This document shows, one piece after another, positions 19,856 through 29,045 of a stretch of 64,000 nt of DNA. Made by a program: the position numbers and the translations under genes. Every line of letters begins with the position of its first letter. Positions within the stretch are counted from its first letter, which is position 1. The notes beneath the pieces were generated by a model. It did no database searches. It was given only the letters and a program-made list of their open reading frames with translations, and was not told where the DNA came from. The stretch is from Candidatus Competibacter denitrificans Run_A_D11. Lineage in GTDB: Bacteria > Pseudomonadota > Gammaproteobacteria > Competibacterales > Competibacteraceae. Location of the stretch: assembly GCF_001051235.1 (NCBI RefSeq), contig NZ_CBTJ020000001.1:186001-250000 (forward strand), given 5' to 3'.

Positions 19856-22476
19856 CAAGCCTGACCTGACGACGCTTTGGTAGCCGCCTTGGCAGCAGTG
19901 GTTTTCGTGGCTTTGGTCGTTACCCTTTTGGGGGCGGCAAGTTTGATAGCAGGCGTCTTGGCAGCCGCCGGTCTGGAACCGGTGGTTTTAGTTGGGGGCG
20001 TACTGATGCCGGTCTCCTCGGAAACGGTTGCTTTGGTTGCAGCCGTCTTACCTCGCACCGCCTTGGGAACCGCCGCTTTAGCCGTTGCCTTGCCAGCCGC
20101 AGTCTTGGCCTTCCCCGTCGGGCCTTTAGCATTCCCGCGTCGCACCGCTGGTTTCTTGTCAGGCGCATCACGCAGCAGCGTTTCACACTCGGCCAAGGTT
20201 AAACTGGTCGGTTCGCGGCCTTTAGGTAACCGAGTATTTTTTTGGCCATCCGTAATATACGGCCCAAACTTACCATTCAAAATCTGAATGGCAGACGCTG
20301 GAAAAGCTTGCAGAATCTTGTTGGCGGCCGCTTGTCGGTGCGCGACGATTAATTCCAACGCCCGCTCGCGGCTGACGGTGTAGGGGTTCTCATCCTTCAA
20401 GGAAACATAATTCTTGCCATAACGCACATAAGGTCCAAAACGGCCGACATTGGCCTGAATCGGCTCCCCCTCTTCGGTCGTTCCCAAAGCGCGGGGCAAC
20501 TCGAACAGTACCAACGCCTCATCCAGCGAAATCGTGTCCATGCGCTGGTCTGGGCGCAAGCTCGCAAACCGTGGTTTATCCGCATCTTCCTTGACACCGA
20601 TCTGGGCAAATGGCCCAAATCGGCCCAATCGCACCGAAACTGGTTTGCCGGTCTTGGGGTCATGGCCTAGCTCTCGGCTCTGCACTACTTCTTGCCGGGA
20701 TACGCTTTCCGCCTTCTCATCAACCAGTTGATGGAATGGGTCCCAGAACTCCCGCATCAACGGAACCCAATCTTCCTCGCCGCGTGATACCGCATCCAAT
20801 TGATCTTCCAGCCGGGCGGTAAAATCGTAATCAACGTATTGGGTAAAATGCCGGGTCAAAAACCGATTAACGATTCGCCCGATATCGGTCGGTTTGAAGC
20901 GGCGATTATCCAGCACCGCATACTCGCGTGCGAGCAGGGTCGAAATAATCGCGGCATAGGTGGAAGGGCGGCCGATCCCGTATTCCTCCAGCACTTTGAC
21001 TAGGCTGGCTTCTGAAAAACGCGGTGGCGGCTCGGTGAAATGCTGCTCAGGCCGTAATGCCAGCATATCGACCCACTCACCTTCCGCCAGAGGCGGTAAC
21101 GCCCGATCTTCCTCTTCCTCGCGTCGATCATCGACACCTTCCTGATAGACCGCCATGAATCCCGGATTAGCGACGGTCGAGCCAGTGGCACGAAACAGGT
21201 TACCGACCCCGCAAGCCAAATCGGCGGCGACCGTATCCAGAGTAGCCGCGATCATCTGGCACGCCACGGTCCGCTTCCAGATCAGATCATAAAGCGCGTA
21301 CTGATCCGCATTAAGCTGGGCACGAATCGACTCTGGCGTTACCGCCACCACCGTTGGCCGAATCGCCTCGTGCGCTTCCTGAGCGTTCTTTGCTTTCGTC
21401 TTAAAGACACGAGCGGTGGGCGGTAGATTGCTCACCCCGTACCGCTGGCCAATTAAGGCGCGAATTTCGCTGATTGCATCCTGAGCCAGATTGACCGAAT
21501 CGGTCCGCATGTAGGTGATCAGCCCCACCGCACCCTGGCCGGTATCAATCCCCTCATACAACTGCTGGGCGATTCGCATGGTGCGCTGGGTCGAAAAACC
21601 CAGCTTGCGCGAGGCTTCCTGCTGCAAGGTCGAGGTGGTAAACGGCGCGGCTGGATTACGTTTGCGCTGCTTGCGCTCGACCCGCGCCACCCGCAAGCGG
21701 CCCAGTGCATTGGCGGCCGGCGGGGTGGTCACTGCCTTGAGATTGGCTTGCGCGGCCGTCAGCAGCGCCTGCTCCAGGGTCTGGGCCTGGGCACCATCAA
21801 CCACGCTGAACTGGGTCAGCTTGGCACCGGCGTACTCGATCAATCGGGCGGTAAACGGCTGTCCGGCCTTGAGCGCATCGGCTTCGAGCGTCCAATACTC
21901 CGTGGTTTGGAAACGTTCGATCTCCTCTTCCCGCTCGACGATCAGCCGCAGAGCCGGCGACTGCACCCGCCCGGCCGACAGACCGGGCCGGATTTTTTTC
22001 CACAATAGCGGCGAAAGATTGAAACCAACCAGATAATCAAGCGCTCGCCGGGCTTGCTGGGCATTCACCAACGCCAGCGACAGCGTGCGCGGATGGGCCA
22101 CGGCATCCAGAATCGCCCGTTCGGTAATCTCGTGGAACACTACTCGTTGCACCGGCTTATCGGCCAGCAAATCGCGTTCCCGAAGAATTTCATACAAATG
22201 CCAGGAAATGGCCTCCCCTTCACGATCTGGATCGGTCGCCAGATAGAGCGTCTGGGCCTTGGCGGCTGCTTTGGCGATGGCATCGACATGACGCTCGTTC
22301 TTGTCGATCAGTTGATACTTCATCGCGAAATCGTGCGCGGGGTCAACGGCTCCTTCCTTGGGGATCAAATCGCGCACATGGCCGTAAGAGGCCAGAATCT
22401 CGAAATCCTTGCCCAGATATTTTTTGATTGTTTTCGCCTTGGCCGGCGATTCGACGATAACCAGATTTTTACTCAT
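19855..22476 (-). CDS. topA: DNA topoisomerase I
   Basis: Type IA topoisomerase that relaxes negative supercoils. The 873-residue protein starts with a Toprim domain (LVIVESPAKAKTIKKYLG; acidic triad in TDPDREGEAISWHL) and has the catalytic tyrosine in GLITYMRTDSVNLA. Instead of C4 zinc fingers, the C-terminal part has Toprim_Crpt-like repeats (RLGRFGPFAQIG, NVGRFGPYVRYG, LNGKFGPYITDG). A low-complexity tail of about 115 residues rich in Lys, Ala and Thr ends the protein and probably binds DNA. It sits in the conserved smg-topA-tsaC order. Confidence 0.97.
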   Translation of the reverse strand: MSKNLVIVESPAKAKTIKKYLGKDFEILASYGHVRDLIPKEGAVDPAHDFAMKYQLIDKNERHVDAIAKAAAKAQTLYLATDPDREGEAISWHLYEILRERDLLADKPVQRVVFHEITERAILDAVAHPRTLSLALVNAQQARRALDYLVGFNLSPLLWKKIRPGLSAGRVQSPALRLIVEREEEIERFQTTEYWTLEADALKAGQPFTARLIEYAGAKLTQFSVVDGAQAQTLEQALLTAAQANLKAVTTPPAANALGRLRVARVERKQRKRNPAAPFTTSTLQQEASRKLGFSTQRTMRIAQQLYEGIDTGQGAVGLITYMRTDSVNLAQDAISEIRALIGQRYGVSNLPPTARVFKTKAKNAQEAHEAIRPTVVAVTPESIRAQLNADQYALYDLIWKRTVACQMIAATLDTVAADLACGVGNLFRATGSTVANPGFMAVYQEGVDDRREEEEDRALPPLAEGEWVDMLALRPEQHFTEPPPRFSEASLVKVLEEYGIGRPSTYAAIISTLLAREYAVLDNRRFKPTDIGRIVNRFLTRHFTQYVDYDFTARLEDQLDAVSRGEEDWVPLMREFWDPFHQLVDEKAESVSRQEVVQSRELGHDPKTGKPVSVRLGRFGPFAQIGVKEDADKPRFASLRPDQRMDTISLDEALVLFELPRALGTTEEGEPIQANVGRFGPYVRYGKNYVSLKDENPYTVSRERALELIVAHRQAAANKILQAFPASAIQILNGKFGPYITDGQKNTRLPKGREPTSLTLAECETLLRDAPDKKPAVRRGNAKGPTGKAKTAAGKATAKAAVPKAVRGKTAATKATVSEETGISTPPTKTTGSRPAAAKTPAIKLAAPKRVTTKATKTTAAKAATKASSGQA

Positions 22477-22589
22477 AACCTTGGCGTCGGTAACTGGGAT
22501 GGGAGGGCGCCCACCCGCTCAAATCCGCCGGCGCGACGGAAATTCAGGCGAGGTAAAAATGACGCACGTTGTTATAGGGTGGGTACTTG

Positions 22590-23057
22590 TTAATGAAGGT
22601 AGCCGGGAATTTCGTCGAATACCATATCTTCCAAGCACGCATAAGCCTCTTCCTGGCCCGGCTGATTGAACAAGACCATCAGAATGATCCATTTCAATTG
22701 TTGCAAGCCGATGTCATCCGCCTCCAATGCCATGACCCGATCAATGACCAGCTCACGGGTTTCCGAGCCGAGGATGCCACCTTGTTCCAAAGACAGTAAA
22801 AAACCTCGGCATTCCACATCCAGCTTGGCCAGTTCCGGGCCGACGTAAATGCGATACGAGCTAGGATTGACTGCCAGCGTTCCCGGCCGCGCCGTCAAAC
22901 TATCGAGCCACTCAAACGCTTGCCGAACCTCACGCGAGGCAAACCCGGCAGCGACCAGTTCGCTCTGGATCGATTCGCGGTCAGGGTCTGGATCGACATG
23001 ATCGTCCATGTAGCTCTGAAACAAGTAAATCAACACATCCAGCACGTTTTCTTTCAT
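22590..23057 (-). CDS. smg: Smg protein (DUF494)
   Basis: A 155-residue acidic protein of the Smg/DUF494 family, found between dprA and topA in many gammaproteobacteria and of unknown function. Family features are the N-terminal MKENVLDVLIYLFQSY and the end QLKWIILMVLFNQPGQEEA. The ATG at 23057 is used: a longer in-frame reading would overlap the dprA 3' end and cross the terminator at 23085-23105. Confidence 0.93.
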   Translation of the reverse strand: MKENVLDVLIYLFQSYMDDHVDPDPDRESIQSELVAAGFASREVRQAFEWLDSLTARPGTLAVNPSSYRIYVGPELAKLDVECRGFLLSLEQGGILGSETRELVIDRVMALEADDIGLQQLKWIILMVLFNQPGQEEAYACLEDMVFDEIPGYLH

Positions 23058-23078
23058 TCCAGTGCTCAGCTTACAAAA

Positions 23079-23105
23079 TAAAAACCCTCGCCGGCGGGCC
23101 GAGGG
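23079..23105 (-). terminator. Rho-independent terminator between dprA and smg
   Basis: On the minus strand CCCTCG and CGAGGG (23100-23105 and 23085-23090) enclose a G+C-rich loop and are followed by six T residues (23079-23084). It lies 28 bases after the dprA stop and 22 bases before the smg start, and would separate the two transcripts. Confidence 0.65.
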
Positions 23106-23133
23106 TGTGAGGCCATCACTCCTTGAGGCACCG

Positions 23134-24210
23134 TCATCCGGGCTTGAGGCGGCAATACAAACCACCGGGAACCGCAACCGTATGACCTTCCAACTCCAAA
23201 ATGAGCAGCATGGAGGAAACCACTTCCGCCGTCAATCCGCACCGCTCCACCAAGACATCGACCCCAACGGGCGCGTCTCCCATGGCGGCCAACAGTTGGC
23301 GGTAATCCGCATCCAACGGCTCCATTGCACTGGGTGTGGCAGTCACACTGGGTCGTTCTTCCCCATTGACCGCCGCGAGGGCACCCAACTCTTCCACAAT
23401 GTCATTGGCGGTCTCCACCAGTTTTGCGCCCTGTCGGATCAGCGCATGGCACCCCTTCGCCAGCGGATTGTGAATCGAACCGGGAATGGCAAACACTTCG
23501 CGGCCCTGATCAAGCGCCAGCCGGGCGGTAATCAACGAGCCGCTTTGCAGCGCCGCCTCTACCACTAACACTCCCAACGCCAAACCGCTGATCAGGCGAT
23601 TGCGGCGCGGAAAATTCTCCGCCAGTGCCGGCGTACCGGTGGGTAGTTCGGAAACCAACGCCCCGCGTTCAGCAATAGCGCGCGCCAAGTCCCGGTGCTT
23701 GGCCGGATACACCTGATCCAGGCTGGTACCCATCACTGCGATGGTACGGCCACCGCCTGCCAATGCGCCCTGATGAGCGGCAGCATCAATACCGAGCGCC
23801 AATCCGCTGGTAATGATCATGCCAGCCCCGGCGAGATGAGCCGCAAACTGCCGGGCAGTTTCTTTGCCCGACGGAGTGGGATTGCGGGTGCCGACCACCG
23901 CCAGTTGCGGCACCCGCAGACAATCTGGATCGCCATGCACGAACAGCACGGGAGGGGCTTGGGGAATTTCCCGCAAGAGTGGGGGATAGCGCCCGTCATT
24001 CACAGGGAGCAGATGATTGCCGGGTCGTTCCAACCAGGCGAGATCCTGCTCGACCCGCCGCCAATCGGGCGTGCGCAGATAATCAAGCGCCGCAGCGGGC
24101 ATTCCCAACTGCGCCCATTCTGCACGATCAGCCGCCAGCGCAGCGGCGGCCGAACCAAAATGTTCCAGCAGCCGCGCAGAGCGCGCCGGACCAATGCCTG
24201 GCGCCCGCAA
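23134..24210 (-). CDS. dprA: DNA-processing protein DprA (Smf)
   Basis: Loads RecA on incoming single-stranded DNA in natural transformation. 358 residues from the first usable start (TTG, 24210). The Rossmann-like core has the motifs VVGTRNPTPSGKETAR, SGLALGIDAAAHQGAL, AVMGTSLDQVYPAKHR and FPRRNRLISGLA, and a C-terminal winged-helix domain follows. Upstream of 24210 the frame stays open with family-like residues (DPAWLLALL) up to the LysM gene stop, but holds no ATG or GTG, so the true start is uncertain and could be a rare codon. Confidence 0.92.
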   Translation of the reverse strand: MRAPGIGPARSARLLEHFGSAAAALAADRAEWAQLGMPAAALDYLRTPDWRRVEQDLAWLERPGNHLLPVNDGRYPPLLREIPQAPPVLFVHGDPDCLRVPQLAVVGTRNPTPSGKETARQFAAHLAGAGMIITSGLALGIDAAAHQGALAGGGRTIAVMGTSLDQVYPAKHRDLARAIAERGALVSELPTGTPALAENFPRRNRLISGLALGVLVVEAALQSGSLITARLALDQGREVFAIPGSIHNPLAKGCHALIRQGAKLVETANDIVEELGALAAVNGEERPSVTATPSAMEPLDADYRQLLAAMGDAPVGVDVLVERCGLTAEVVSSMLLILELEGHTVAVPGGLYCRLKPG

Positions 24211-24260
24211 CAGCGCGAGTAACCAGGCCGGGTCAGCCGCTGAACGGGCGGCTTCCTGGC

Positions 24261-25442
24261 TCAGGGGGTCAATACCCGATCTTGCATCCGGATACTGCGC
24301 TCGGCCTGCATCACCAACCCGTAGCTCACAAGATCGTGGACTTTGTAGATCATCAGCAAACCGGCCCGCTCGCCCGGTATTCGCACGCTACCGCCGGATA
24401 CCGGGTCTTCTACTTTGCGGTCCTTGCCGAAAATCGCCAAGACATGGCCAGGCTCCATCCCTTCCTGGGCACCCAAGTTAACGACTACACTGCTGTACTG
24501 CGTGATTTGGGTTACATCCGTATTCAAGCGGGCAATAATGGTGCCTTGCGTATCCGGCGGTACCGGATGCGGCTCAAAGCTATAGACTTCCTTATCTTCT
24601 TCGATCTCGACTAGACGATCACCGGCCCGCACGGGGGCGATGGTCTTGGCCAGAACAAAGGTAGCCGGATCTTCGGCTCGCTCTAAGACCGCCTCCCCAA
24701 GGTAAACGCCGGAGACGCCCAAGGAGCGGCCAGAACCGGGTTCGCGCAATTCCTCACCGACCCGAAATACTTGATAGCGCGATTGATCGAAGTCAGCGCC
24801 GCGCGCGTATACCCGGTCGCGGTCAGCATAGATGGCCTGGTCGTCGTCGTCGGCTAAGATATAAGGCAGCTTTTGCCAATCAGCCGCGCCGAGAATCTGG
24901 CCACGGGCCAGGAACGACTCGATAGCAGCGCGCGGCACGGGTGGAATCGGCTCCACTAAGCTTTCGACGCGCACCTCTGGCACCAGTTTCAGGAGCGGAA
25001 CTTCTTCGCGCTGGCCAATTTCCAATTGGGGATTGCCGGCGGGATCGTAACTGAAGCGCAATACATCACCCGGATAGATCCGGTGCGGGTTACGAATTTG
25101 CTGATTCTTTCGCCAGATTTGCCGCCACTGCCACGGATTTTTCAGAAACCGAGACGCGATGGACCATAACGTATCACCCGGTACCACGGTATAAGTTTGT
25201 GGGTGATCAGGCCGCAGCGCAATGGGGGCTTGTCCGGCGGGTAAGCCAAGTCCAGGTCCTAGGGGTGGTCCGACTCTGGGACCGGCCGGTCCAGGTGCTC
25301 CCGATACCGCCGGCGGCGGTTCGTCAATGATCGTCGGGCCGGCTTCGGGCTGAAACGGGCTTTGGGCGCACGATCCGAGCAGGACCGCAGTCGCTAGGGA
25401 CAGGGTGGTCCCAAGATGCCTTAGGGGACGTGTGATGTTCAT
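24261..25442 (-). CDS. LysM-domain lipoprotein
   Basis: A 393-residue exported protein encoded ahead of dprA, as in other gammaproteobacteria. The signal peptide ends in lipobox LLGSC (Cys25). A Pro/Gly-rich linker leads to one LysM domain near residues 82-130 (TYTVVPGDTLWSIASRFL, NPHRIYPGDVLRF), which binds peptidoglycan glycan chains. The remaining 260 residues match the conserved LysM/COG1652 tail with GDRLVEIEEDKEV and MEPGHVLAIF. It is divergent from def. Confidence 0.92.
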   Translation of the reverse strand: MNITRPLRHLGTTLSLATAVLLGSCAQSPFQPEAGPTIIDEPPPAVSGAPGPAGPRVGPPLGPGLGLPAGQAPIALRPDHPQTYTVVPGDTLWSIASRFLKNPWQWRQIWRKNQQIRNPHRIYPGDVLRFSYDPAGNPQLEIGQREEVPLLKLVPEVRVESLVEPIPPVPRAAIESFLARGQILGAADWQKLPYILADDDDQAIYADRDRVYARGADFDQSRYQVFRVGEELREPGSGRSLGVSGVYLGEAVLERAEDPATFVLAKTIAPVRAGDRLVEIEEDKEVYSFEPHPVPPDTQGTIIARLNTDVTQITQYSSVVVNLGAQEGMEPGHVLAIFGKDRKVEDPVSGGSVRIPGERAGLLMIYKVHDLVSYGLVMQAERSIRMQDRVLTP

Positions 25443-25590
25443 GAATCCTTGCTCATTCTTCGGAGGAACGGGCGGGAGTGTAGCGGATCACCCCCATCGC
25501 GCAAAGTATAGCTCCCACAGCGGAGTTTCTCGTATGATTTCCGCATGAAAGGCGATTGAACGCTCAAACAGTCTGGTTCGCGGGGTTACC

Positions 25591-26103
25591 ATGGCACAAT
25601 TGACGATATTGCATTATCCCGATCCTCGGCTGCGCAGGCCAGGATTGGCGGTGGAAACCGTCGATGACGGCGTGCGCGCCCTGATCGACGACATGCTGGA
25701 CACGATGTATGCGGCGCCGGGAGTGGGTTTGGCCGCCACTCAGGTCAATGTGCAGAAGCGAATCATCGTGATGGACGTATCCGAGGAGAAAAATCGGCCA
25801 CTGGTCTTTATCAATCCAACCCTGCTGGAACGGGAAGGCGCAGCCGAGTCCGAGGAGGGTTGTCTGTCGGTACCCGGCTTCTACGAAACGGTCGAACGGG
25901 CGCAATGGGTGCGCGTTAGCGCGCTGGATCGCGCTGGCGAGCCGTTTGAGCTGGATGCCACCGGCTTGCTGGCGGTGTGCATCCAGCATGAAATTGATCA
26001 CCTGAACGGCAAACTCTTTGTCGATTATTTATCGACGCTAAAGCGGGATCGCATTAGAAAGAAGCTGGAAAAACAAGCCCGGCAGGAAACTCGCACGTCT
26101 TGA
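25591..26103 (+). CDS. def: Peptide deformylase
   Basis: Removes the formyl group from nascent proteins. The 170-residue enzyme has all three metal-site motifs: [10 protein letters not shown] (motif 1), EEGCLSVPG with the metal-binding Cys (motif 2) and [12 protein letters not shown] with both His ligands (motif 3). It is followed 109 bases later by fmt, the enzyme that adds the formyl group, in the conserved def-fmt-rsmB order. Confidence 0.98.
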   Translation: MAQLTILHYPDPRLRRPGLAVETVDDGVRALIDDMLDTMYAAPGVGLAATQVNVQKRIIVMDVSEEKNRPLVFINPTLLEREGAAESEEGCLSVPGFYETVERAQWVRVSALDRAGEPFELDATGLLAVCIQHEIDHLNGKLFVDYLSTLKRDRIRKKLEKQARQETRTS

Positions 26104-26212
26104 TTGTATTGATGATGAGCAAATTCGACCAGCCGATTCTCCTGAAGGCCCGATCCGCTCGGACCAGCCGGCCTTCATCGGTCAGCAACGCATTAGTTCT
26201 GCCATACTGCGT

Positions 26213-27160
26213 ATGAGCAGGGTTGCCGCGCGCCTGATTTTCGCCGGCACCCCGGATTTTGCCGTGTCGAGCTTGCGCGCTCTACTGGAAACCGACCACC
26301 CGCCCATCGCCGTCTATACTCAGCCGGATCGCCCCGCTGGACGCGGCCGTCGCTTAGCGCCCAGCCCGGTGAAAATCCAGGCGCTGGCTGCCGGTATGCC
26401 GGTTTATCAGCCTACCAGCTTACGCGATCCGGGTGTTCAGGCTGAGCTGGCCGCCCTGGCGCCTGATCTGCTGGTCGTGGCCGCTTACGGCTTGATCCTA
26501 CCGCCGGCGGTATTGGCGATACCCCGATTGGGCTGCGTCAATGTCCACGCCTCGCTACTACCACGCTGGCGCGGCGCGGCGCCGATCCAGCGCGCGATTC
26601 TTGCAGGTGACACCGAAACGGGAATCTGCATCATGCAAATGGCAGCCGGACTGGATACCGGGCCGGTCTATGCCCGTGCGTCATACCCAATCCCGCCGGG
26701 CATGACCGGCGGCGAATTACATGATCACTTAGCGGCGTTGGGTGCAATCACTCTAAGGCAAACACTACCGAGTCTGTTGGCCGGCACCCTGATCCCGCAA
26801 CCGCAAGACGACACCCGCGCTACTTATGCCGCCAAACTTGAAAAAGCCGAGACTGAACTCGATTGGACTCAGCCAGCGCCAATGCTGGAACGGCGTGTGC
26901 TGGCCTTTAACCCCTATCCGGTCGCCCAAACTCATTTGGATGGGCAAACCGTGCGAATCTGGCGCGCGCGCGCCGAGGAATCGCCATGCGACGCACCGCC
27001 GGGAACTGTTGTCCACGAAGGGCCGACCGGTATTGGCGTGGCCTGCGGTAGCGGCGTGTTGTCTCTGACCAAAGTGCAGCTCCCAGGAGGGCGGCCGTTA
27101 CCGGTCGCGGCGTTTTTGACCGCTCGCCGACTGGTCGGCCGACGGCTGGGTCCCGCATGA
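26213..27160 (+). CDS. fmt: Methionyl-tRNA formyltransferase
   Basis: Formylates initiator Met-tRNA using 10-formyl-tetrahydrofolate. The 315-residue protein shows the Rossmann start [18 protein letters not shown], the tRNA loop [14 protein letters not shown], the catalytic segment [17 protein letters not shown] and a C-terminal OB-like domain. The stop overlaps the rsmB start (ATGA). Confidence 0.98.
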   Translation: MSRVAARLIFAGTPDFAVSSLRALLETDHPPIAVYTQPDRPAGRGRRLAPSPVKIQALAAGMPVYQPTSLRDPGVQAELAALAPDLLVVAAYGLILPPAVLAIPRLGCVNVHASLLPRWRGAAPIQRAILAGDTETGICIMQMAAGLDTGPVYARASYPIPPGMTGGELHDHLAALGAITLRQTLPSLLAGTLIPQPQDDTRATYAAKLEKAETELDWTQPAPMLERRVLAFNPYPVAQTHLDGQTVRIWRARAEESPCDAPPGTVVHEGPTGIGVACGSGVLSLTKVQLPGGRPLPVAAFLTARRLVGRRLGPA

Positions 27161-28467
27161 ATCCTCGCGCCGCCGCTGCGCGCGCGATGGGGCAAGTTTT
27201 GGGCGAAAGCCGCTCGCTCGCCACAGCCCTACCCGCTACTCTGGAGCAGGTTGCCCCGCAAGACCGAGGGTTGGTGCAAGAACTTTGCTATGGCACTTGC
27301 CGCTGGTACTTCCAACTGCAATGGCTGCTTAACCATCTCCTGGTGCGGCCGTTGGCAACGACTGAAACCACAATTCGGGCGCTTCTACTCATTGGCCTCT
27401 ACCAACTGTGGCACTCGCGGGTTCCCGATCACGCGGCCGTGTCTGAAACGGTCAACGCCGCCCGCCAGTTACGCAAAGCCTGGGCGGCAGGACTCATTAA
27501 CGCGGTATTGCGTGCCGCTCTCAAGCGTCGTACCGAATTAGTAAGCCTTCTGGCAAGCACCCCAGAGGCTCAGAGCGCACATTCGCATTGGCTCCTGGAG
27601 CGACTGCGGCAAGATTGGCCGGACGACTGGCCCACGATCATTGCCGCCAATAACCGTCGGCCACCTTGTACCCTGCGCGTCAATCCGCGCCATACCGATC
27701 TTGACAGCTATCAACTGAAATTAGCTGAAGCGGGGCGCCTCGCCCAACCGGTGCCTGGGGTGCCGACAGCCCTGATTCTATCTGAGCCTCTGGAAACGGC
27801 TGCCATACCAGAATTCGATACCGGTTGGGTGTCGGTGCAAGATGCCGCCGCTCAATTGGCCGCACCGCTGCTCGATCTTCACCCTGGACAACGTGTGCTA
27901 GATGCTTGCGCGGCTCCTGGCGGCAAAACCGGCCACCTGTTGGAGTACGAACCACACCTTCGGCTGGTCGCTTTGGAGCAAAACGCCGGTCGGATGGAAC
28001 CACTGCGCGCCAATCTGCACCGCTTGCGATTGGACGCGCACCTGATAACCGGCGATGCCGCTCACCCTACCACCTGGTGGGATGGCGATCTGTTCGACCG
28101 GATTCTGTTGGATGCACCCTGTTCGGCCACGGGAGTGATTCGCCGACATCCCGATATCAAGCTGTTGCGGCGCGAGAGCGATATCGCCGCGCTGGTAGCC
28201 CAACAGGGCGCGCTGCTCACCGCACTCTGGCCGCTGCTACGGCCTGGCGGGTGCTTGCTGTATGTCACCTGCTCAGTCCTCCGTCAGGAAAACGAGCGGG
28301 TCATCATGGCTTTTCTCGCCGCTCAGCCAGACGCCAGCGAGCGGCCGATCACAGCGAGTTGGGGGCGTGCCCTAGCCCACGGCCGCCAAACGTTGCCTGG
28401 CGACTCTGGTATGGACGGTTTCTACTACGCTTTCTTGGCCAAGCCGGCCTCATCTTCAGGAGCGTAG
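27157..28467 (+). CDS. rsmB: 16S rRNA m5C967 methyltransferase RsmB
   Basis: S-adenosylmethionine-dependent methyltransferase for C967 of 16S rRNA, 436 residues. An N-terminal NusB-like RNA-binding domain (residues 1-145) precedes the catalytic domain, with the SAM loop [16 protein letters not shown] and the two catalytic cysteines in [15 protein letters not shown] and [13 protein letters not shown]. It is coupled to fmt by a 4-base overlap and followed after 2 bases by a DUF4390 gene. Confidence 0.97.
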   Translation: MNPRAAAARAMGQVLGESRSLATALPATLEQVAPQDRGLVQELCYGTCRWYFQLQWLLNHLLVRPLATTETTIRALLLIGLYQLWHSRVPDHAAVSETVNAARQLRKAWAAGLINAVLRAALKRRTELVSLLASTPEAQSAHSHWLLERLRQDWPDDWPTIIAANNRRPPCTLRVNPRHTDLDSYQLKLAEAGRLAQPVPGVPTALILSEPLETAAIPEFDTGWVSVQDAAAQLAAPLLDLHPGQRVLDACAAPGGKTGHLLEYEPHLRLVALEQNAGRMEPLRANLHRLRLDAHLITGDAAHPTTWWDGDLFDRILLDAPCSATGVIRRHPDIKLLRRESDIAALVAQQGALLTALWPLLRPGGCLLYVTCSVLRQENERVIMAFLAAQPDASERPITASWGRALAHGRQTLPGDSGMDGFYYAFLAKPASSSGA

Positions 28468-28469
28468 CC

Positions 28470-29045
28470 ATGCCCATTGTTAGGCAGCACGCTCAACGAC
28501 TTGGTGTCGCCCCTCTGTTGTGGCTACTCTTGGGTTTGCTAAATCTCTCTGGGGCCTGGGCGGGCGGTTTTGAGGTCATCTCCGCCTCCACCAAGCTAGA
28601 CAGTGGTCTTTACCGGCTCAGTGCGCGGATTGAGTACCATTTCAGCAAGCCCGCACTGGACGCGATGCAAAACGGGGTACCGCTGACCGTCGAAATCGAA
28701 ATGGCGGTTCGCCGCCGACGGTCCTGGGCATGGGATGAAACGGTTTACAGCCTAAGCCAGCGCTTTCGGCTGGAGTATCACACCCTTAGTCGACAGTATC
28801 TGGTCAATAACCTCAACAGCGGTGAGCGTCGGGGCTTCCCCACCGGAAACGCTGCATTGCAATTCATCGGGCAAATCCATGACTTTCCTTTTTTAGATAA
28901 AGGGTTGTTATCGCCCAACGAACGCTATGAAGGCGCGCTGCGGGCTTGGCTCGATATCGAATCCCTGCCGGTGCCGCTACGGGTGCTTGCCTATCTCTCC
29001 GATGATTGGCGCCTGACGAGTGATTGGTACACATGGCCGCTTTGA
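28470..29045 (+). CDS. DUF4390 exported protein
   Basis: A 191-residue protein with an N-terminal signal segment (WLLLGLLNLSGAWA) and a DUF4390-like body beginning GGFEVISASTKLDSGLYRLSA. Proteins of this family are encoded directly before ntrY in many gamma- and betaproteobacteria; function unknown. The ATG at 28470 lies 2 bases after the rsmB stop with an AGGAG nearby. It overlaps the following ntrY gene by 13 bases, so it probably belongs to the same regulatory operon. Confidence 0.88.
   Translation: MPIVRQHAQRLGVAPLLWLLLGLLNLSGAWAGGFEVISASTKLDSGLYRLSARIEYHFSKPALDAMQNGVPLTVEIEMAVRRRRSWAWDETVYSLSQRFRLEYHTLSRQYLVNNLNSGERRGFPTGNAALQFIGQIHDFPFLDKGLLSPNERYEGALRAWLDIESLPVPLRVLAYLSDDWRLTSDWYTWPL

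Noticed and set aside
22587..23177. 195-codon version of Smg
   Set aside because: The extra 40 residues would overlap dprA and run through a terminator; the family start is the ATG at 23057.
27825..28469. Extension of the DUF4390 frame upstream into rsmB
   Set aside because: The upstream part is an Arg/Ser-rich shadow of rsmB; the signal peptide begins at the ATG at 28470.
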